The notes: generated by a model not told the origin, from the sequence alone. 64,000 nt of DNA from MGBC114079 sp964531385 (GCA_964531385.1 CAZHGC010000014.1:1-64000); one strand, 5' to 3'. Shown: positions 17,836 through 27,157, numbered from the stretch's first letter. Numbers and translations are program-made.

Positions 17836-17953
17836 ATTTTCCGACGGAACAGAATTTTTATTTTACATAATTTTTTATAATAAAATTATTGAGAAAGTTT
17901 AAGTAAAAAATTATGAGCTTTTGCAAAAATATTTTATGATTAAAAAGTTTTTA

Positions 17954-17982
17954 TTGTGTTTTCGATAAATTTGAGTTATAAT
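17954..17982 (+). promoter_or_regulatory. Sigma-A promoter for the Ca2+-ATPase gene
   Basis: TTGTGT (17954-17959), 17-base spacer, TATAAT (17977-17982); 43 bases before the ATG. An AT-only inverted repeat (17867-17889) upstream may be a weak terminator of the terD genes. Confidence 0.6.
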
Positions 17983-18025
17983 GTTCATATTACGAATGTA
18001 ATTTTTGTTACAAAGGAGGATAATG

Positions 18026-20689
18026 ATGAAATTTACAGGACTTAATGACAAAGAAGTTGAAAGTTCTCGATTGAAATATGGTTCGAACCAAATTCCGGAT
18101 TCTGAACCAACTACTTTTTGGCAAGAATTTAAAGAAACTTTCAATGACCCAATGATTAGGATATTGCTTGCTATTGCGGCAATTATGATTGTTATGTTTG
18201 CTTTTGGGTATGCTGATATTTATGAGCCCCTTGGAACAATTGTTGCGGTTTTGATTGTTGCTTTTGTTTCGGCAAAAACGGGCGTTGCAAGCGATACGAA
18301 ATATCGTGAGCTTAAAGACAGCACGAAAAAAGACCAATGTAAAGTTTATCGCAACGGTGAAATTAAAGTTATCGATGTTGATGATGTTGTTGTTGGCGAC
18401 AAAATTCTTTTACAATCTGGCGACAAAGTTCCGGCTGACGGTGTTTTGATTTCCGGAAATTTACGTGTTGACAACTCGGCTCTTAACGGCGAGGCAGAAG
18501 AATGTAAGAAAACGGCGGCAGACGAAAGTTTTCAGCTTGCCGAAGATATTACGGGAGACACTTTTGTTGACAAACATTCACTTTTTAGGGGAGCGGTTAT
18601 ATTTGACGGCGAAGGTGTTTTGGACGTTAGAAAAGTTGGTCTTAAAACAATGATGGGAAAAATGGCGGAGGAGATGCAGGAGGACGAACCTGATTCACCT
18701 TTGAAAGTTAAGCTTGCGAAGCTTGCAAACCAAATTTCCACATTTGGATATATTGGTGCGATTGTTATTGCTGTTTTATATCTTGGTTATTTCATTATGA
18801 ACGCCGGCGGATTTGACGCTTTCTTTGGTATGGGATTTGAGCCTGTTTTCAAAAAGATTGTTGAAGCGGTTTCGCTTGCGGTTGTTATTATTGTTTGTGC
18901 TGTTCCCGAGGGCTTGCCTCTTATGATTTCTCTTGTTCTTATGAGAAATACAAGCAAAATGCTTGACCATAATGTTCTTGTTAGAAAAGCGGAAGGTATT
19001 GAAACAGCGGGTTCGCTTAACATTTTATTTAGCGACAAAACAGGAACAATTACAAAAGGTATGCTTGAGGTTGTTGAATTTTTTACGGCTGACGGAAAAG
19101 AAATTAAAGTTTCTGAGCTTGAAAAACATCAAAAGGTTAAAGAGCTTATTGATTTTGCTATTGGCAAAAATACTCAATCTATGTTTGATGCGGAGCACAA
19201 AGTTATTGGCGGAAACGCAACAGACCAAGCTCTTATGAAATTTATTGGCGAGCCTACTTTCAGAAAACTTGAAAAAGATTCTGTAAATTCTGTTTCTGCA
19301 TTTCAAGGTTTTAACTCTACAAATAAATTTAGCCAGGCAAGAATTGACAATGTTGGAAAAACTTTCTATAAAGGTGCTCCCGAAAGACTTCTTGCAAAGG
19401 CAACAAAATGTCTTGATGAAAACGGAAATGTTAAAGATATTGACAGTTCTGTTTTGAATTCAAAAATCGATTCTCTTGCCGAAAAAGCTATGAGAGTTCT
19501 TGCTTTTGGTTATTCCGAAAAAAATCTTGTTGAAAACCAAATTAACGATGATGTTGTTATTATTGGTTTGGTTGGTATTCGTGACGATGTTCGTCCGGAA
19601 GCAAGAGAGGCAATTACTGAAGTTCAAAACGCAGGTATTCAAGTTGTTATGATTACGGGAGACCGTCTTGAAACAGCTGTTGCAATTGCAAAAGACGCAG
19701 GACTTTTGAAAAATGCAAAAGATGTTGCTTTAACTTCAATTCAGCTTAATGATATGAGCGACGATGAAGTTAAAAAGATTATTCCGAACATCAGAGTTAT
19801 TGCAAGAGCTTTGCCAACGGACAAATCGAGAATGGTTAGACTTTGTCAAGAAATGAATCTTGTTGTTGGTATGACGGGAGACGGTGTCAACGATTCGCCG
19901 GCTTTGAAAAGAGCAGACGTTGGTTTTGCTATGGGAAGCGGAACAGAAGCGGCAAAAGAAGCCGGAAAAATTGTTATTCTTGATGATAATTTCAAATCTA
20001 TAAAAGATGCCATTTGGTATGGACGAACGATTTATCACAATATTTTGAAGTTCTGTAAATTCCAGCTTGTTATAAATGTTGCGGCTGTTGTTGTTAGTGC
20101 GGTTGCTCCATTTTTTGGAATTGAAGAGCCTTTGAAAGTTACTCATCTTCTTTTTGTAAATCTTGTTATGGACGGTTTGGGTGCGATTATGCTTGGCGAT
20201 GAACCTGCACTTAAAGAATATATGACAGAAAAGCCGAGAAGAAGAGACGAGAGCATTGTTAGCAAAAAAATGATGGTTCAAATTTTGATTATGGGTGCTT
20301 GGCTTACAGTTGTTAGCTTTGCATATTTGAAACTTCCGTTCTTTAGGGATTTCTTTGGGTTTGACCCAGAAAAACCAAATGAACTTTTAACAGGTTATTT
20401 TGTTTTGTTCATTGTTAGTGCATTGTTTAACGGCTTTAACGTTAGAGATGAGAAATTTAAGATTTTCAGCGGTCTTGGCGAGAATACAGGATTTTTGAAA
20501 GTGTTCTTTGCAATTATTCTTGTTCAGGCATTTATTGTTAACGCATCGCTTATTCCGGGGCTTGATTTTATTGGAAAAATGTTCAGCTGTGTTCCTCTTA
20601 AAATTGAACAATGGGGAATTTTGATTTTGCTTGCCGTTACAATGATTCCTATCGATTTGATTAGAAAATGTTTTGTGAAAACGAAATAA
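18026..20689 (+). CDS. Calcium-translocating P-type ATPase (PMCA/SERCA-like)
   Basis: 887 residues from the second of two adjacent ATGs; AGGAGG (18014-18019) gives 6-base spacing to 18026. P-type hallmarks: phosphorylation site DKTGT with Asp337, nucleotide-domain KGAPE, and hinge TGDGVNDSPALK. Membrane residues fit Ca2+ pumps: PEGLPL in helix 4 and NLVMDG in helix 6. N- and C-terminal cation-ATPase domains are present. It should export Ca2+ from the cytosol at the expense of ATP. It has its own promoter directly after the terD genes; since TerD proteins bind Ca2+, a functional tie is plausible. The gene ends before a strong terminator. Confidence 0.93.
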   Translation: MKFTGLNDKEVESSRLKYGSNQIPDSEPTTFWQEFKETFNDPMIRILLAIAAIMIVMFAFGYADIYEPLGTIVAVLIVAFVSAKTGVASDTKYRELKDSTKKDQCKVYRNGEIKVIDVDDVVVGDKILLQSGDKVPADGVLISGNLRVDNSALNGEAEECKKTAADESFQLAEDITGDTFVDKHSLFRGAVIFDGEGVLDVRKVGLKTMMGKMAEEMQEDEPDSPLKVKLAKLANQISTFGYIGAIVIAVLYLGYFIMNAGGFDAFFGMGFEPVFKKIVEAVSLAVVIIVCAVPEGLPLMISLVLMRNTSKMLDHNVLVRKAEGIETAGSLNILFSDKTGTITKGMLEVVEFFTADGKEIKVSELEKHQKVKELIDFAIGKNTQSMFDAEHKVIGGNATDQALMKFIGEPTFRKLEKDSVNSVSAFQGFNSTNKFSQARIDNVGKTFYKGAPERLLAKATKCLDENGNVKDIDSSVLNSKIDSLAEKAMRVLAFGYSEKNLVENQINDDVVIIGLVGIRDDVRPEAREAITEVQNAGIQVVMITGDRLETAVAIAKDAGLLKNAKDVALTSIQLNDMSDDEVKKIIPNIRVIARALPTDKSRMVRLCQEMNLVVGMTGDGVNDSPALKRADVGFAMGSGTEAAKEAGKIVILDDNFKSIKDAIWYGRTIYHNILKFCKFQLVINVAAVVVSAVAPFFGIEEPLKVTHLLFVNLVMDGLGAIMLGDEPALKEYMTEKPRRRDESIVSKKMMVQILIMGAWLTVVSFAYLKLPFFRDFFGFDPEKPNELLTGYFVLFIVSALFNGFNVRDEKFKIFSGLGENTGFLKVFFAIILVQAFIVNASLIPGLDFIGKMFSCVPLKIEQWGILILLAVTMIPIDLIRKCFVKTK

Positions 20690-20720
20690 TTGTTTTTTTG
20701 AACTTTTAAAATTTTAAATG

Positions 20721-20764
20721 TTTTGGGCTGTCGATTTTATTTGGCAGCCTAAAATTTTTTTTGT
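20721..20764 (+). terminator. Rho-independent terminator after the Ca2+-ATPase gene
   Basis: TTTTGGGCTGTC pairs with GGCAGCCTAAAA (two wobble pairs), followed by about nine T. Confidence 0.85.
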
Positions 20765-20794
20765 TTTTTATTTTGGATTGTTGAAAAATTTTTC

Positions 20795-20823
20795 TTGACA
20801 TAAAAATAATTGACTATTATAAT
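20795..20823 (+). promoter_or_regulatory. Consensus sigma-A promoter for the thrS T-box transcript
   Basis: TTGACA (20795-20800), 17-base spacer, TATAAT (20818-20823): a perfect consensus match, as expected for a transcript controlled by premature termination. Confidence 0.9.
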
Positions 20824-20829
20824 TAATTT

Positions 20830-21057
20830 AAAGCTATGATGAGGACAAGTAGATTATTTTTTGTGATTTCAGAGAGGAACGTGGCGGGTAACCGTTTGCT
20901 GGAAACGTTTTATTCACGCTTTAATTGAAACCACCTTTGAGCGACTTTAATAGAGTACGTTTGCCTGCGTTAAAGGTTTTTGAGGGCTGTTTTACAGCTG
21001 AATTTGGGTGGAACCACGTTTTTTACGTCCCTTTCTTTTTTGGAGGGGCTTTTTTAT
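20830..21057 (+). ncRNA. T-box leader (threonine-specific) upstream of thrS
   Basis: Stem I begins with GATGAGGACAAGTAGAT and continues with AGAGAGGAACG. The specifier region reads GAAACCACCTTTGAGC, giving a Thr codon ACC at 20930-20932 or 20933-20935. The conserved T-box TGGGTGGAACCACG lies at 21005-21018. A terminator (GTCCCT with AGGGGC, then six T) ends near 21057. Uncharged tRNA-Thr should stabilise the antiterminator and turn on thrS, 46 bases downstream. Confidence 0.93.
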
Positions 21058-21102
21058 TGTATTTTTGTAAATTTTAAATATTATTTTTTTTGGAGGACGA
21101 AT

Positions 21103-23004
21103 ATGATTAATGTAAAATTGAAAGACGGAACTGCCAAACAATATGAAAACGGTGTTACTGTTTTTGATGTTGCGAAAGACATTAGCGAGGGTCTTGCGAG
21201 AAATACTTGTGCAGGCTTGTTGAACGGAGACGTTGTTGATATTAGAACGCCTTTGAACGAGGATTGTGAACTTAATATTTTGACTTTTGACAGTCCGGAG
21301 GGAAAAAGAGCTTTTCGTCACACAGCATCTCACATTCTTGCTCAAGCAGTTAAACGTCTTTTTCCGCAAGCAAAGCTTGCAATTGGACCCTCAACAGACG
21401 AGGGATTCTATTATGATTTTGACAGAGAGCCTTTTACACCTGATGAGCTTGAAGAAATTGAAAAAGAAATGAAAAAGGTTGTTAAGGAAAATTATAAAAT
21501 TGAAAAATTTGAACTTCCGAGAGCGGAAGCTGTTAAATTTATGGAAGAAGCGGGCGAACCTTATAAAGTTGAACTTATAAACGATTTGCCGGAAGATGCA
21601 ATTATTTCGTTCTATAAACAGGGCGATTTTACAGACCTTTGTGCAGGTCCTCACCTTGCATCAACTAAGTTTGTTAAGGCATTTAAGCTTACTTCTGTTG
21701 CTGGAGCATATTGGAGAGGTAACGAGAAAAACAAAATGCTTACAAGAATTTACGGAACAGCTTTTACAAAAAGCGAAGACCTTAAAGACTATCTTGAAAA
21801 AATTGAAGAAGCTAAGAAACGTGACCATAGAAAGCTTGGAAAAGAGCTTGGACTTTTTACTTTTATGGAAGAGGGCCCCGGTTTTCCGTTCTTTTTGCCT
21901 AAAGGAATGGTTCTTAAAAACACCCTTATTAATTTCTGGAGAGAAATTCACGAAAAAGAGGGGTATGTTGAAATTTCAACTCCTATGATGCTTAATCGTC
22001 AGCTTTGGGAAACTTCAGGACATTGGGGTCATTATAAAAACAATATGTATACAACTGTTATTGATGAAGAGGATTTTGCGATTAAACCAATGAACTGCCC
22101 CGGCGGACTTTTGGTTTACAAATCTTCTCAACATTCATACAGGGATTTGCCTATAAGAATGGGCGAGCTTGGTCTTGTTCACAGACACGAAAAATCAGGA
22201 CAGCTTCATGGTCTTATGCGTGTTAGATGTTTTACTCAAGACGATGCACATATTTTTATGACACCGGAACAAATTAAAGATGAGATTAAAGGTGTTGTTA
22301 GAATAATTGACGAAGTTTACAGCCTTTTTGGTTTTAAATATCATGTTGAACTTTCAACAAGACCGGAAGACAGTATGGGAAGCGACGAAGATTGGGAAAT
22401 GGCAACAAACGGTCTTAAAGCGGCTCTTGATGATTTGGGAATGGATTATGTTATTAACGAGGGTGACGGTGCTTTTTATGGTCCGAAAATTGATTTCCAC
22501 CTTGAAGACTGCCTTGGAAGAACATGGCAATGTGGAACAATTCAGCTTGACTTCCAACTTCCGTTACGTTTTGATGCGGAATATGTTGGTGCAGACAACG
22601 AAAAGCACAGACCAATTATGATTCACCGAGTTGTTTTTGGTTCAATTGAAAGATTTATTGGTATTTTGACAGAGCATTTTGCGGGAAATTTCCCAACTTG
22701 GCTTGCTCCTGTTCAGGCGGCTGTTTTGCCTATTTCCGAAAAATATCACGATTATGCTGAAAAAGTTGTTCAACAGCTTAAAGACAACGGAATTAGAGTT
22801 CAGGCTGATTACAGAGCGGAAAAAATTGGATATAAAATTCGTGAGGCTCGTTTGCAGAGAATTCCTTATCTTTTGGTTGTTGGAGAAAAAGAATCTGTTT
22901 CCGGCGAAGTTGCCGTTAAAAGCCATGGCGAAGATTTGGGCTCTAAGAAAGTTGAAGAATTTATTAAAGAAATTAGAGCCGAAATTGACAGCAAAGCTCA
23001 ATAA
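21103..23004 (+). CDS. thrS: Threonyl-tRNA synthetase
   Basis: 633 residues from ATG 21103 (site GGAGG); the open frame extends to 20980 but that part is T-box RNA. Domain order: TGS domain (1-60), second additional/editing domain with HTASHILAQAV, class II catalytic core with PMNCPGG (zinc Cys), RMGELGLVHRHE (motif 2) and HRVVFGSIERFIGILTEH (motif 3), then a C-terminal anticodon-binding domain. It charges tRNA-Thr in the cytosol. It is controlled by the T-box in front. Confidence 0.97.
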   Translation: MINVKLKDGTAKQYENGVTVFDVAKDISEGLARNTCAGLLNGDVVDIRTPLNEDCELNILTFDSPEGKRAFRHTASHILAQAVKRLFPQAKLAIGPSTDEGFYYDFDREPFTPDELEEIEKEMKKVVKENYKIEKFELPRAEAVKFMEEAGEPYKVELINDLPEDAIISFYKQGDFTDLCAGPHLASTKFVKAFKLTSVAGAYWRGNEKNKMLTRIYGTAFTKSEDLKDYLEKIEEAKKRDHRKLGKELGLFTFMEEGPGFPFFLPKGMVLKNTLINFWREIHEKEGYVEISTPMMLNRQLWETSGHWGHYKNNMYTTVIDEEDFAIKPMNCPGGLLVYKSSQHSYRDLPIRMGELGLVHRHEKSGQLHGLMRVRCFTQDDAHIFMTPEQIKDEIKGVVRIIDEVYSLFGFKYHVELSTRPEDSMGSDEDWEMATNGLKAALDDLGMDYVINEGDGAFYGPKIDFHLEDCLGRTWQCGTIQLDFQLPLRFDAEYVGADNEKHRPIMIHRVVFGSIERFIGILTEHFAGNFPTWLAPVQAAVLPISEKYHDYAEKVVQQLKDNGIRVQADYRAEKIGYKIREARLQRIPYLLVVGEKESVSGEVAVKSHGEDLGSKKVEEFIKEIRAEIDSKAQ

Positions 23005-23022
23005 TATTTGAAAATGTGTTTT

Positions 23023-23052
23023 CGCAGGGGAAGGCAAAAGCTTTCCCTTGCG
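23023..23052 (+). terminator. Inverted repeat after thrS, weak terminator candidate
   Basis: CGCAGGGGAAGGC pairs with GCTTTCCCTTGCG across an AAAA loop, but no T-run follows. A second stem (GCCACA 23113-23118 with TGTGGC 23132-23137) lies further on. No gene is seen in 23005-23247. Confidence 0.35.
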
Positions 23053-23247
23053 GAGGATTGTTTGATTAAATTATTTTTTTTATTTGCGGGAGAAAGTTTT
23101 TTTCGGGGAGATGCCACAGAAAGGTTAATTATGTGGCTGTTTATCTAATCAAATTGGGGTTTTGTTTTTATAAAAATTAATATATGCCGTAGTTGTCATT
23201 ATATTTTTGGTTGCGGTGAAATATTAATATTTTGTTGAGGAGAAAAA

Positions 23248-23691
23248 ATGGAACTTAGAGAATTGGTTACTGATGATATTGATGAAGTTAAAAGTGTTAT
23301 TTTTGATATTTTTACAAAAGAGCCTTGGAACGATGATTTAAAAGATCAAGAACAATTTCACAAATATGTTTTGGACTTGATTGGAAACAGAAATTCGCTT
23401 GCTTTGGGGCTGTATGACGGAGATGAGCTTATTGGTGCTTCTTTGGGAAGGATAATTCATTGGTATAGCGGGACGCAATATTGGATTGATGACCTTGGGA
23501 TAATTTCTGAAAGGCAAGGAGACGGTCTTGGTTCGTTATTTATTGAAATGATTGAAGCATTTATTAAAGAAAAAGGCATTAAACAAATTGCTTTGCTTTC
23601 GGAAAAAGATATTCCTGCCTATTATTTTTATAAAAAGAACGGTTTTTTGGAAAAAGGGCAAAAAGCGTTTTTTGTTAAAAGGTTGGAATGA
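23248..23691 (+). CDS. GNAT family N-acetyltransferase
   Basis: 147 residues, standard single-domain GNAT. Motif A DDLGIISERQGDGLGSLFIE holds the acetyl-CoA loop (RQGDGLG), and motif B is AYYFYKKNGF. It transfers an acetyl group from acetyl-CoA to an amine; the acceptor is unknown. The site GAGGAG lies about 6 bases before ATG 23248. It is a single-gene unit bounded downstream by a strong bidirectional terminator. Confidence 0.88.
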   Translation: MELRELVTDDIDEVKSVIFDIFTKEPWNDDLKDQEQFHKYVLDLIGNRNSLALGLYDGDELIGASLGRIIHWYSGTQYWIDDLGIISERQGDGLGSLFIEMIEAFIKEKGIKQIALLSEKDIPAYYFYKKNGFLEKGQKAFFVKRLE

Positions 23692-23760
23692 TTGTTTTTA
23701 TTGTTAAATAATTGTGAATAAAAAGACAATTTTTGAAAATTGTTGTTTGATTTTGAAAAA

Positions 23761-23797
23761 AGCTTAGAAGCTGACTGTTTGCTTCTAAGCTTTTTTT
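23761..23797. terminator. Bidirectional terminator
   Basis: AGCTTAGAAGC and GCTTCTAAGCT form an 11-bp perfect stem with A-rich and T-rich flanks, so it can serve both the GNAT gene (+) and the HD-GYP regulator gene (-). Confidence 0.88.
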
Positions 23798-23827
23798 GCG
23801 AATTGAAATTTGTAAATTTTTGTTCAA

Positions 23828-25891
23828 TTATTTTTTTTGAACAGATGGAAGTTGTTTGTTTTTTTGCATTTCTTGAATGTCATAGTGGATAATTATATCC
23901 TTATTTTGATAGAAGTTGTAGAAGTTGTTTACTATTCTATCGGCAACAAGGAGGCCTGATTCGTGGCTTGAGTCCATAAGGATTACGATGAACTGACTTC
24001 GACTGTAGCTTGTTGAAACATCTCCTCGGCGGAGAGAAACACGAATTGCTTTCTCTGCCATTTCCAAAGCTGTGTCGATTGTTTGAAGGCTTGGAGCACC
24101 ACCGTCTTGGTCGGTTAATGTGAAGAGGAGAAGTTGGACAACTTGCTTTGTTCTTGAAATTGTTCTTTCAAGGAATTGGTAGATTTTTTGGAAACCGGCA
24201 TATTCAACTTGGTATACTCCATTTTTAAATTCACGTTCTTTGAGAAAACTTTTTATATATTCAAGGTCGATTTTTGTGTCGAATTTGATTTCGATATTAT
24301 CTTTTTCCTCGCTGAAAAAGTGGAAATAATTTTTTCCGTTTTGTTTAACGTAGTATAACGCCTTATCGGCACTGTTGTATAGCGAAGAAAAGTCATTTCC
24401 GTTTTGACCGACAACAGCTATGCCTATTGAAACGGAAACATTTATGTCCGTTCCGGGGATTATAAGTTTTTTTGAAAATCTGTCTAAAATTGTTTTTGCT
24501 TTGTGTTCAATTTCGGAACGCATTGCTTTGCCTTTGAAAAAAATTATAAATTCATCGCCACCAATTCGGCAAAGAATATCATCTTCACGAATAATTTCTT
24601 TTAGAATGTCGGCAAATTTTATTAGCATTTCATCGCCGATTATATGACCGTATGAATCATTTATCCATTTGAAATTATCCATATCCATCATAAAGAGAGC
24701 ACCGCCCGAACGCTTATCTTGCAAATATTTGTTTACGGTGTTTTCTGTGTATTTTCTGTTCCACGCTCCGGTTAGGTTATCTTTTTGGGCATCGATTTTT
24801 ATTACATCGGTGTATTTTTCTAAAATTGTTTTTAAAAGCTTTGCACTTTCTTCGGCAAGATTTTTTGATGCTACGGCACTGCATATTTCAAAATCTTCGT
24901 CTAAGTTTATTTTTTCGTTTATAATTTCAATCATTTTATCAACGATTAGCGGGTCGAACTGTGTTCCTTTGCCTTTTTGAAGTTCGGACAAAACGGATTT
25001 GTCATCGAGGCTGTTTTTATAAATTCGTTCGCTTGTCATTGCATCATAGGCAACGGCAACGCTTATAATTCTTGCAACGATTGGAATTTCTTCACCTTTT
25101 AAGCCGTAGTTATAGCCTGTTCCGTCGAAACGCTCGTGATGAAACATTGCACCGTCGACAACATCTTTTATTGATGTCACATCTTTTAAAATTTCACTTC
25201 CGAAGAAAGGGTGTTTTTTTATTTCGTCAAATTCTTCGGTTGTCAATTTTGACGGCTTTCCAATTGTTTCATCGGATATGCAGATATTTCCAATGTCGTG
25301 GAGAAGGGCAACGTAATACATATTTGCAACATCTTCTTCGTTCCAGCCGAGCTTTCTTGCAATCCAGCCGGCACATTTTGCAACACGAACGGAATGACCG
25401 CTGTTATATCTTCCTTTGGAATCGACTGCTTCGGCTATGACGCTTATTGCTTTGAACGTTGCTTCTTCAATTTGTTTTGTTTTAAATTTTATTTGATTTT
25501 CAAGACGGCGTTTTAATTCTGCTTCTTCAATTGCGTGGGATATTCTTCGGATTATAACTTTTGGGTCGAACGGACGAACGATGAAATCTGAAGCTCCAAG
25601 CTCCAACCCCTTGATTTCTTTGTCTTTATCGTTGTCCATTGTTAGAAAAATTACGGGAATGTCAAGAGTTCGTTTGTTGCTTCGGAGATTTTGCATTATT
25701 TCGAAACCATTCATTTCAGGCATATTAATATCTAAAAGAACGAGGTCTGTTGTGTGTTCTTTTAAATATTCCAATGCTTCTTTTCCGGATTTACACAGTG
25801 CCAAATCGAAATTTTCTTTTAAAATTTCGCAAATATATTTTAAATTTGTTATGACATCATCGATGATAAGTACATGCTTTTTTATTTTCAT
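23828..25891 (-). CDS. Response regulator with HD-GYP and GGDEF domains plus a degenerate second GGDEF
   Basis: 687 residues. Receiver domain (1-120, phospho-acceptor Asp54, with DD at 11-12), HD-GYP domain (about 140-330), GGDEF domain (about 365-525, intact GGDEF at 444-448), and a C-terminal GGDEF-like fold (about 555-675) in which the signature is SRSQF (630-634). The HD-GYP metal ligands are kept (His166, His198-Asp199, His227, His251-His252, Asp283), but the usual HDIGK reads HDIGN and GYP reads GYN. The protein could both make c-di-GMP (GGDEF) and hydrolyse it (HD-GYP) on receiver phosphorylation; which wins is unknown. No cognate histidine kinase is adjacent. The site AAAGGA lies about 8 bases before the ATG. 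Confidence 0.93.
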   Translation of the reverse strand: MKIKKHVLIIDDVITNLKYICEILKENFDLALCKSGKEALEYLKEHTTDLVLLDINMPEMNGFEIMQNLRSNKRTLDIPVIFLTMDNDKDKEIKGLELGASDFIVRPFDPKVIIRRISHAIEEAELKRRLENQIKFKTKQIEEATFKAISVIAEAVDSKGRYNSGHSVRVAKCAGWIARKLGWNEEDVANMYYVALLHDIGNICISDETIGKPSKLTTEEFDEIKKHPFFGSEILKDVTSIKDVVDGAMFHHERFDGTGYNYGLKGEEIPIVARIISVAVAYDAMTSERIYKNSLDDKSVLSELQKGKGTQFDPLIVDKMIEIINEKINLDEDFEICSAVASKNLAEESAKLLKTILEKYTDVIKIDAQKDNLTGAWNRKYTENTVNKYLQDKRSGGALFMMDMDNFKWINDSYGHIIGDEMLIKFADILKEIIREDDILCRIGGDEFIIFFKGKAMRSEIEHKAKTILDRFSKKLIIPGTDINVSVSIGIAVVGQNGNDFSSLYNSADKALYYVKQNGKNYFHFFSEEKDNIEIKFDTKIDLEYIKSFLKEREFKNGVYQVEYAGFQKIYQFLERTISRTKQVVQLLLFTLTDQDGGAPSLQTIDTALEMAEKAIRVSLRRGDVSTSYSRSQFIVILMDSSHESGLLVADRIVNNFYNFYQNKDIIIHYDIQEMQKNKQLPSVQKK

Positions 25892-26072
25892 AAATAAGTT
25901 CCTTTCTTTAAAATACCCTCTTGTTTTAAGGTTTAAATTAATCGCAGTATAATTGGCAAAAGCTGTGTTATTATGCGAAAGTGCCTTAAAAGTTGTAAAT
26001 TACAATATCCCCAACAATAAAATGACTAAACAACAGCATGTATCAGAATGTGAAAAAATATTTGTTAGCATA

Positions 26073-26101
26073 GTTACACTATTTTTGATATAGGATATAA
26101 T
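26073..26101 (+). promoter_or_regulatory. Candidate promoter upstream of mecA
   Basis: GTTACA (26073-26078), 17-base spacer, TATAAT (26096-26101). The -35 is poor and the -10 is consensus. Confidence 0.4.
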
Positions 26102-26133
26102 AACACATTTTAAGAACTTTTTCAACATATATA

Positions 26134-26286
26134 TTGAGGAAGAAATGGAAGAAAAAAATTTTATTTTTAAATACAACAATTATCCTCTTTACTTTTTTCA
26201 ACATATTATTTATACTATTGATATATGGAGAAACGTTGCTTAACAACATAGTTTTAGCAGTTTTGATTATTTGGATAGTTTTTTGA
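26134..26286 (+). CDS. Possible small two-helix membrane protein upstream of mecA
   Basis: A 50-codon frame from TTG 26134 to TGA 26284-26286. It reads as a basic start (RKKWKKK) and two hydrophobic stretches separated by a short polar turn (YGETLLNN), the layout of small membrane proteins. It ends 13 bases before mecA and begins about 33 bases after a candidate -10. Against it: there is no clear ribosome site for the TTG, and AT-rich DNA readily produces hydrophobic frames. A competing 32-codon frame from ATG 26145 has GAGGA 4 bases upstream. Only one of the two, or neither, may be real. Confidence 0.25.
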   Translation: MRKKWKKKILFLNTTIILFTFFNILFILLIYGETLLNNIVLAVLIIWIVF

Positions 26287-26299
26287 AGGGCGTGATTAA

Positions 26300-26959
26300 A
26301 TGAAGATAGAAAAAATAAATGATAGTCAGATAAAAGTTTTTTTAAATCAATCGGATTTGAAAGAAAGAAATATAAAATTGACAGAACTTGCTTACGGTTC
26401 GGAAAAAACGCAGGCTCTTTTTAGAGAAATGATGGAGCAAGCCATTGAAACTTGCGGGTTTGAAATTGAAAATTCACCGTTAATGATTGAGGCAATTCCT
26501 GTTTCAAACGACGGCGTAATGATTATTGTTTCAAAAGTTTCCGAAGACAACAAAGTTGACAATAAATTTACGCTTATTCCTCCAAGCAAGGAAGAGCGAA
26601 AATTTAAAAGAAAGGGCATTATTAACGATGTTATAAAATTTGACGGGTTTGGGGAAGACGATGATGATGTAATTGTTGTTTATTCTTTTGACACGATTGA
26701 TGATATTTCGGCGGTTGCTCACAAGCTTAACGGAATTTATTCAGGAACAAATTCTTTATACAAATATGAAAATAAATATTTTCTTGTTGTTCAAAACGAC
26801 AATTTAAGCGACGAAATTGAGGCAGATACTCTTGATTTGATTTTGTCGGAATATGGGCAAAAGCACGTTTCGAATGTTGTTTCAAAATATTTCCTTGCGG
26901 AGCACGCAGAAGTTATTGTTAAAAATGACGTTATAAAGACGTTTGCTTTATATATTTAA
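26300..26959 (+). CDS. mecA: MecA-family adaptor protein
   Basis: 219 residues, typical MecA size. The N-terminal segment (KIEKINDSQIKVFLNQSDL...LFREMMEQA) matches the MecA substrate-binding domain; an acidic low-complexity linker (about 115-125, EDDDD) joins the C-terminal domain, which in MecA binds ClpC. The family delivers proteins to the ClpCP protease and in Bacillus restrains competence and other regulators. The site AAGGG lies about 9 bases upstream. Followed by a terminator. Confidence 0.85.
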   Translation: MKIEKINDSQIKVFLNQSDLKERNIKLTELAYGSEKTQALFREMMEQAIETCGFEIENSPLMIEAIPVSNDGVMIIVSKVSEDNKVDNKFTLIPPSKEERKFKRKGIINDVIKFDGFGEDDDDVIVVYSFDTIDDISAVAHKLNGIYSGTNSLYKYENKYFLVVQNDNLSDEIEADTLDLILSEYGQKHVSNVVSKYFLAEHAEVIVKNDVIKTFALYI

Positions 26960-26990
26960 GGCAGAGCAATTTTTAAATTAACTTTGGGTT

Positions 26991-27021
26991 TATGGCGACA
27001 GTTATTTGTTGCCGTATTTTT
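26991..27021 (+). terminator. Terminator after mecA
   Basis: TATGGCGACA (26991-27000) pairs with TGTTGCCGTA (27007-27016), two wobble pairs; TTTTT follows. Confidence 0.75.
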
Positions 27022-27157
27022 GCTCTTATTTGCACCGAATTTTTATTTCAGATTTGATTTATTATAATTATTATGGTGTGTTTTTTTAAAATGTTGTTTT
27101 GTGAATTCGCAATATTTGTTGATTTTTTACAAATATTAATTTAGCTTAAATTATTTA

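Larger units (their letters stand above)
25892..26299. other. Divergent intergenic region between the HD-GYP regulator and mecA
   Basis: About 400 AT-rich bases serving two divergent genes. On the minus strand a TATACT box lies about 70 bases before the regulator's start, without a good -35. On the plus strand there are a candidate promoter (26073-26101) and a small open frame (26134-26286). Confidence 0.45.

Noticed and set aside
20980..21102. N-terminal extension of ThrS by 41 codons
   Set aside because: The stretch is the T-box motif and terminator; ATG 21103 has the ribosome site and starts the TGS domain.
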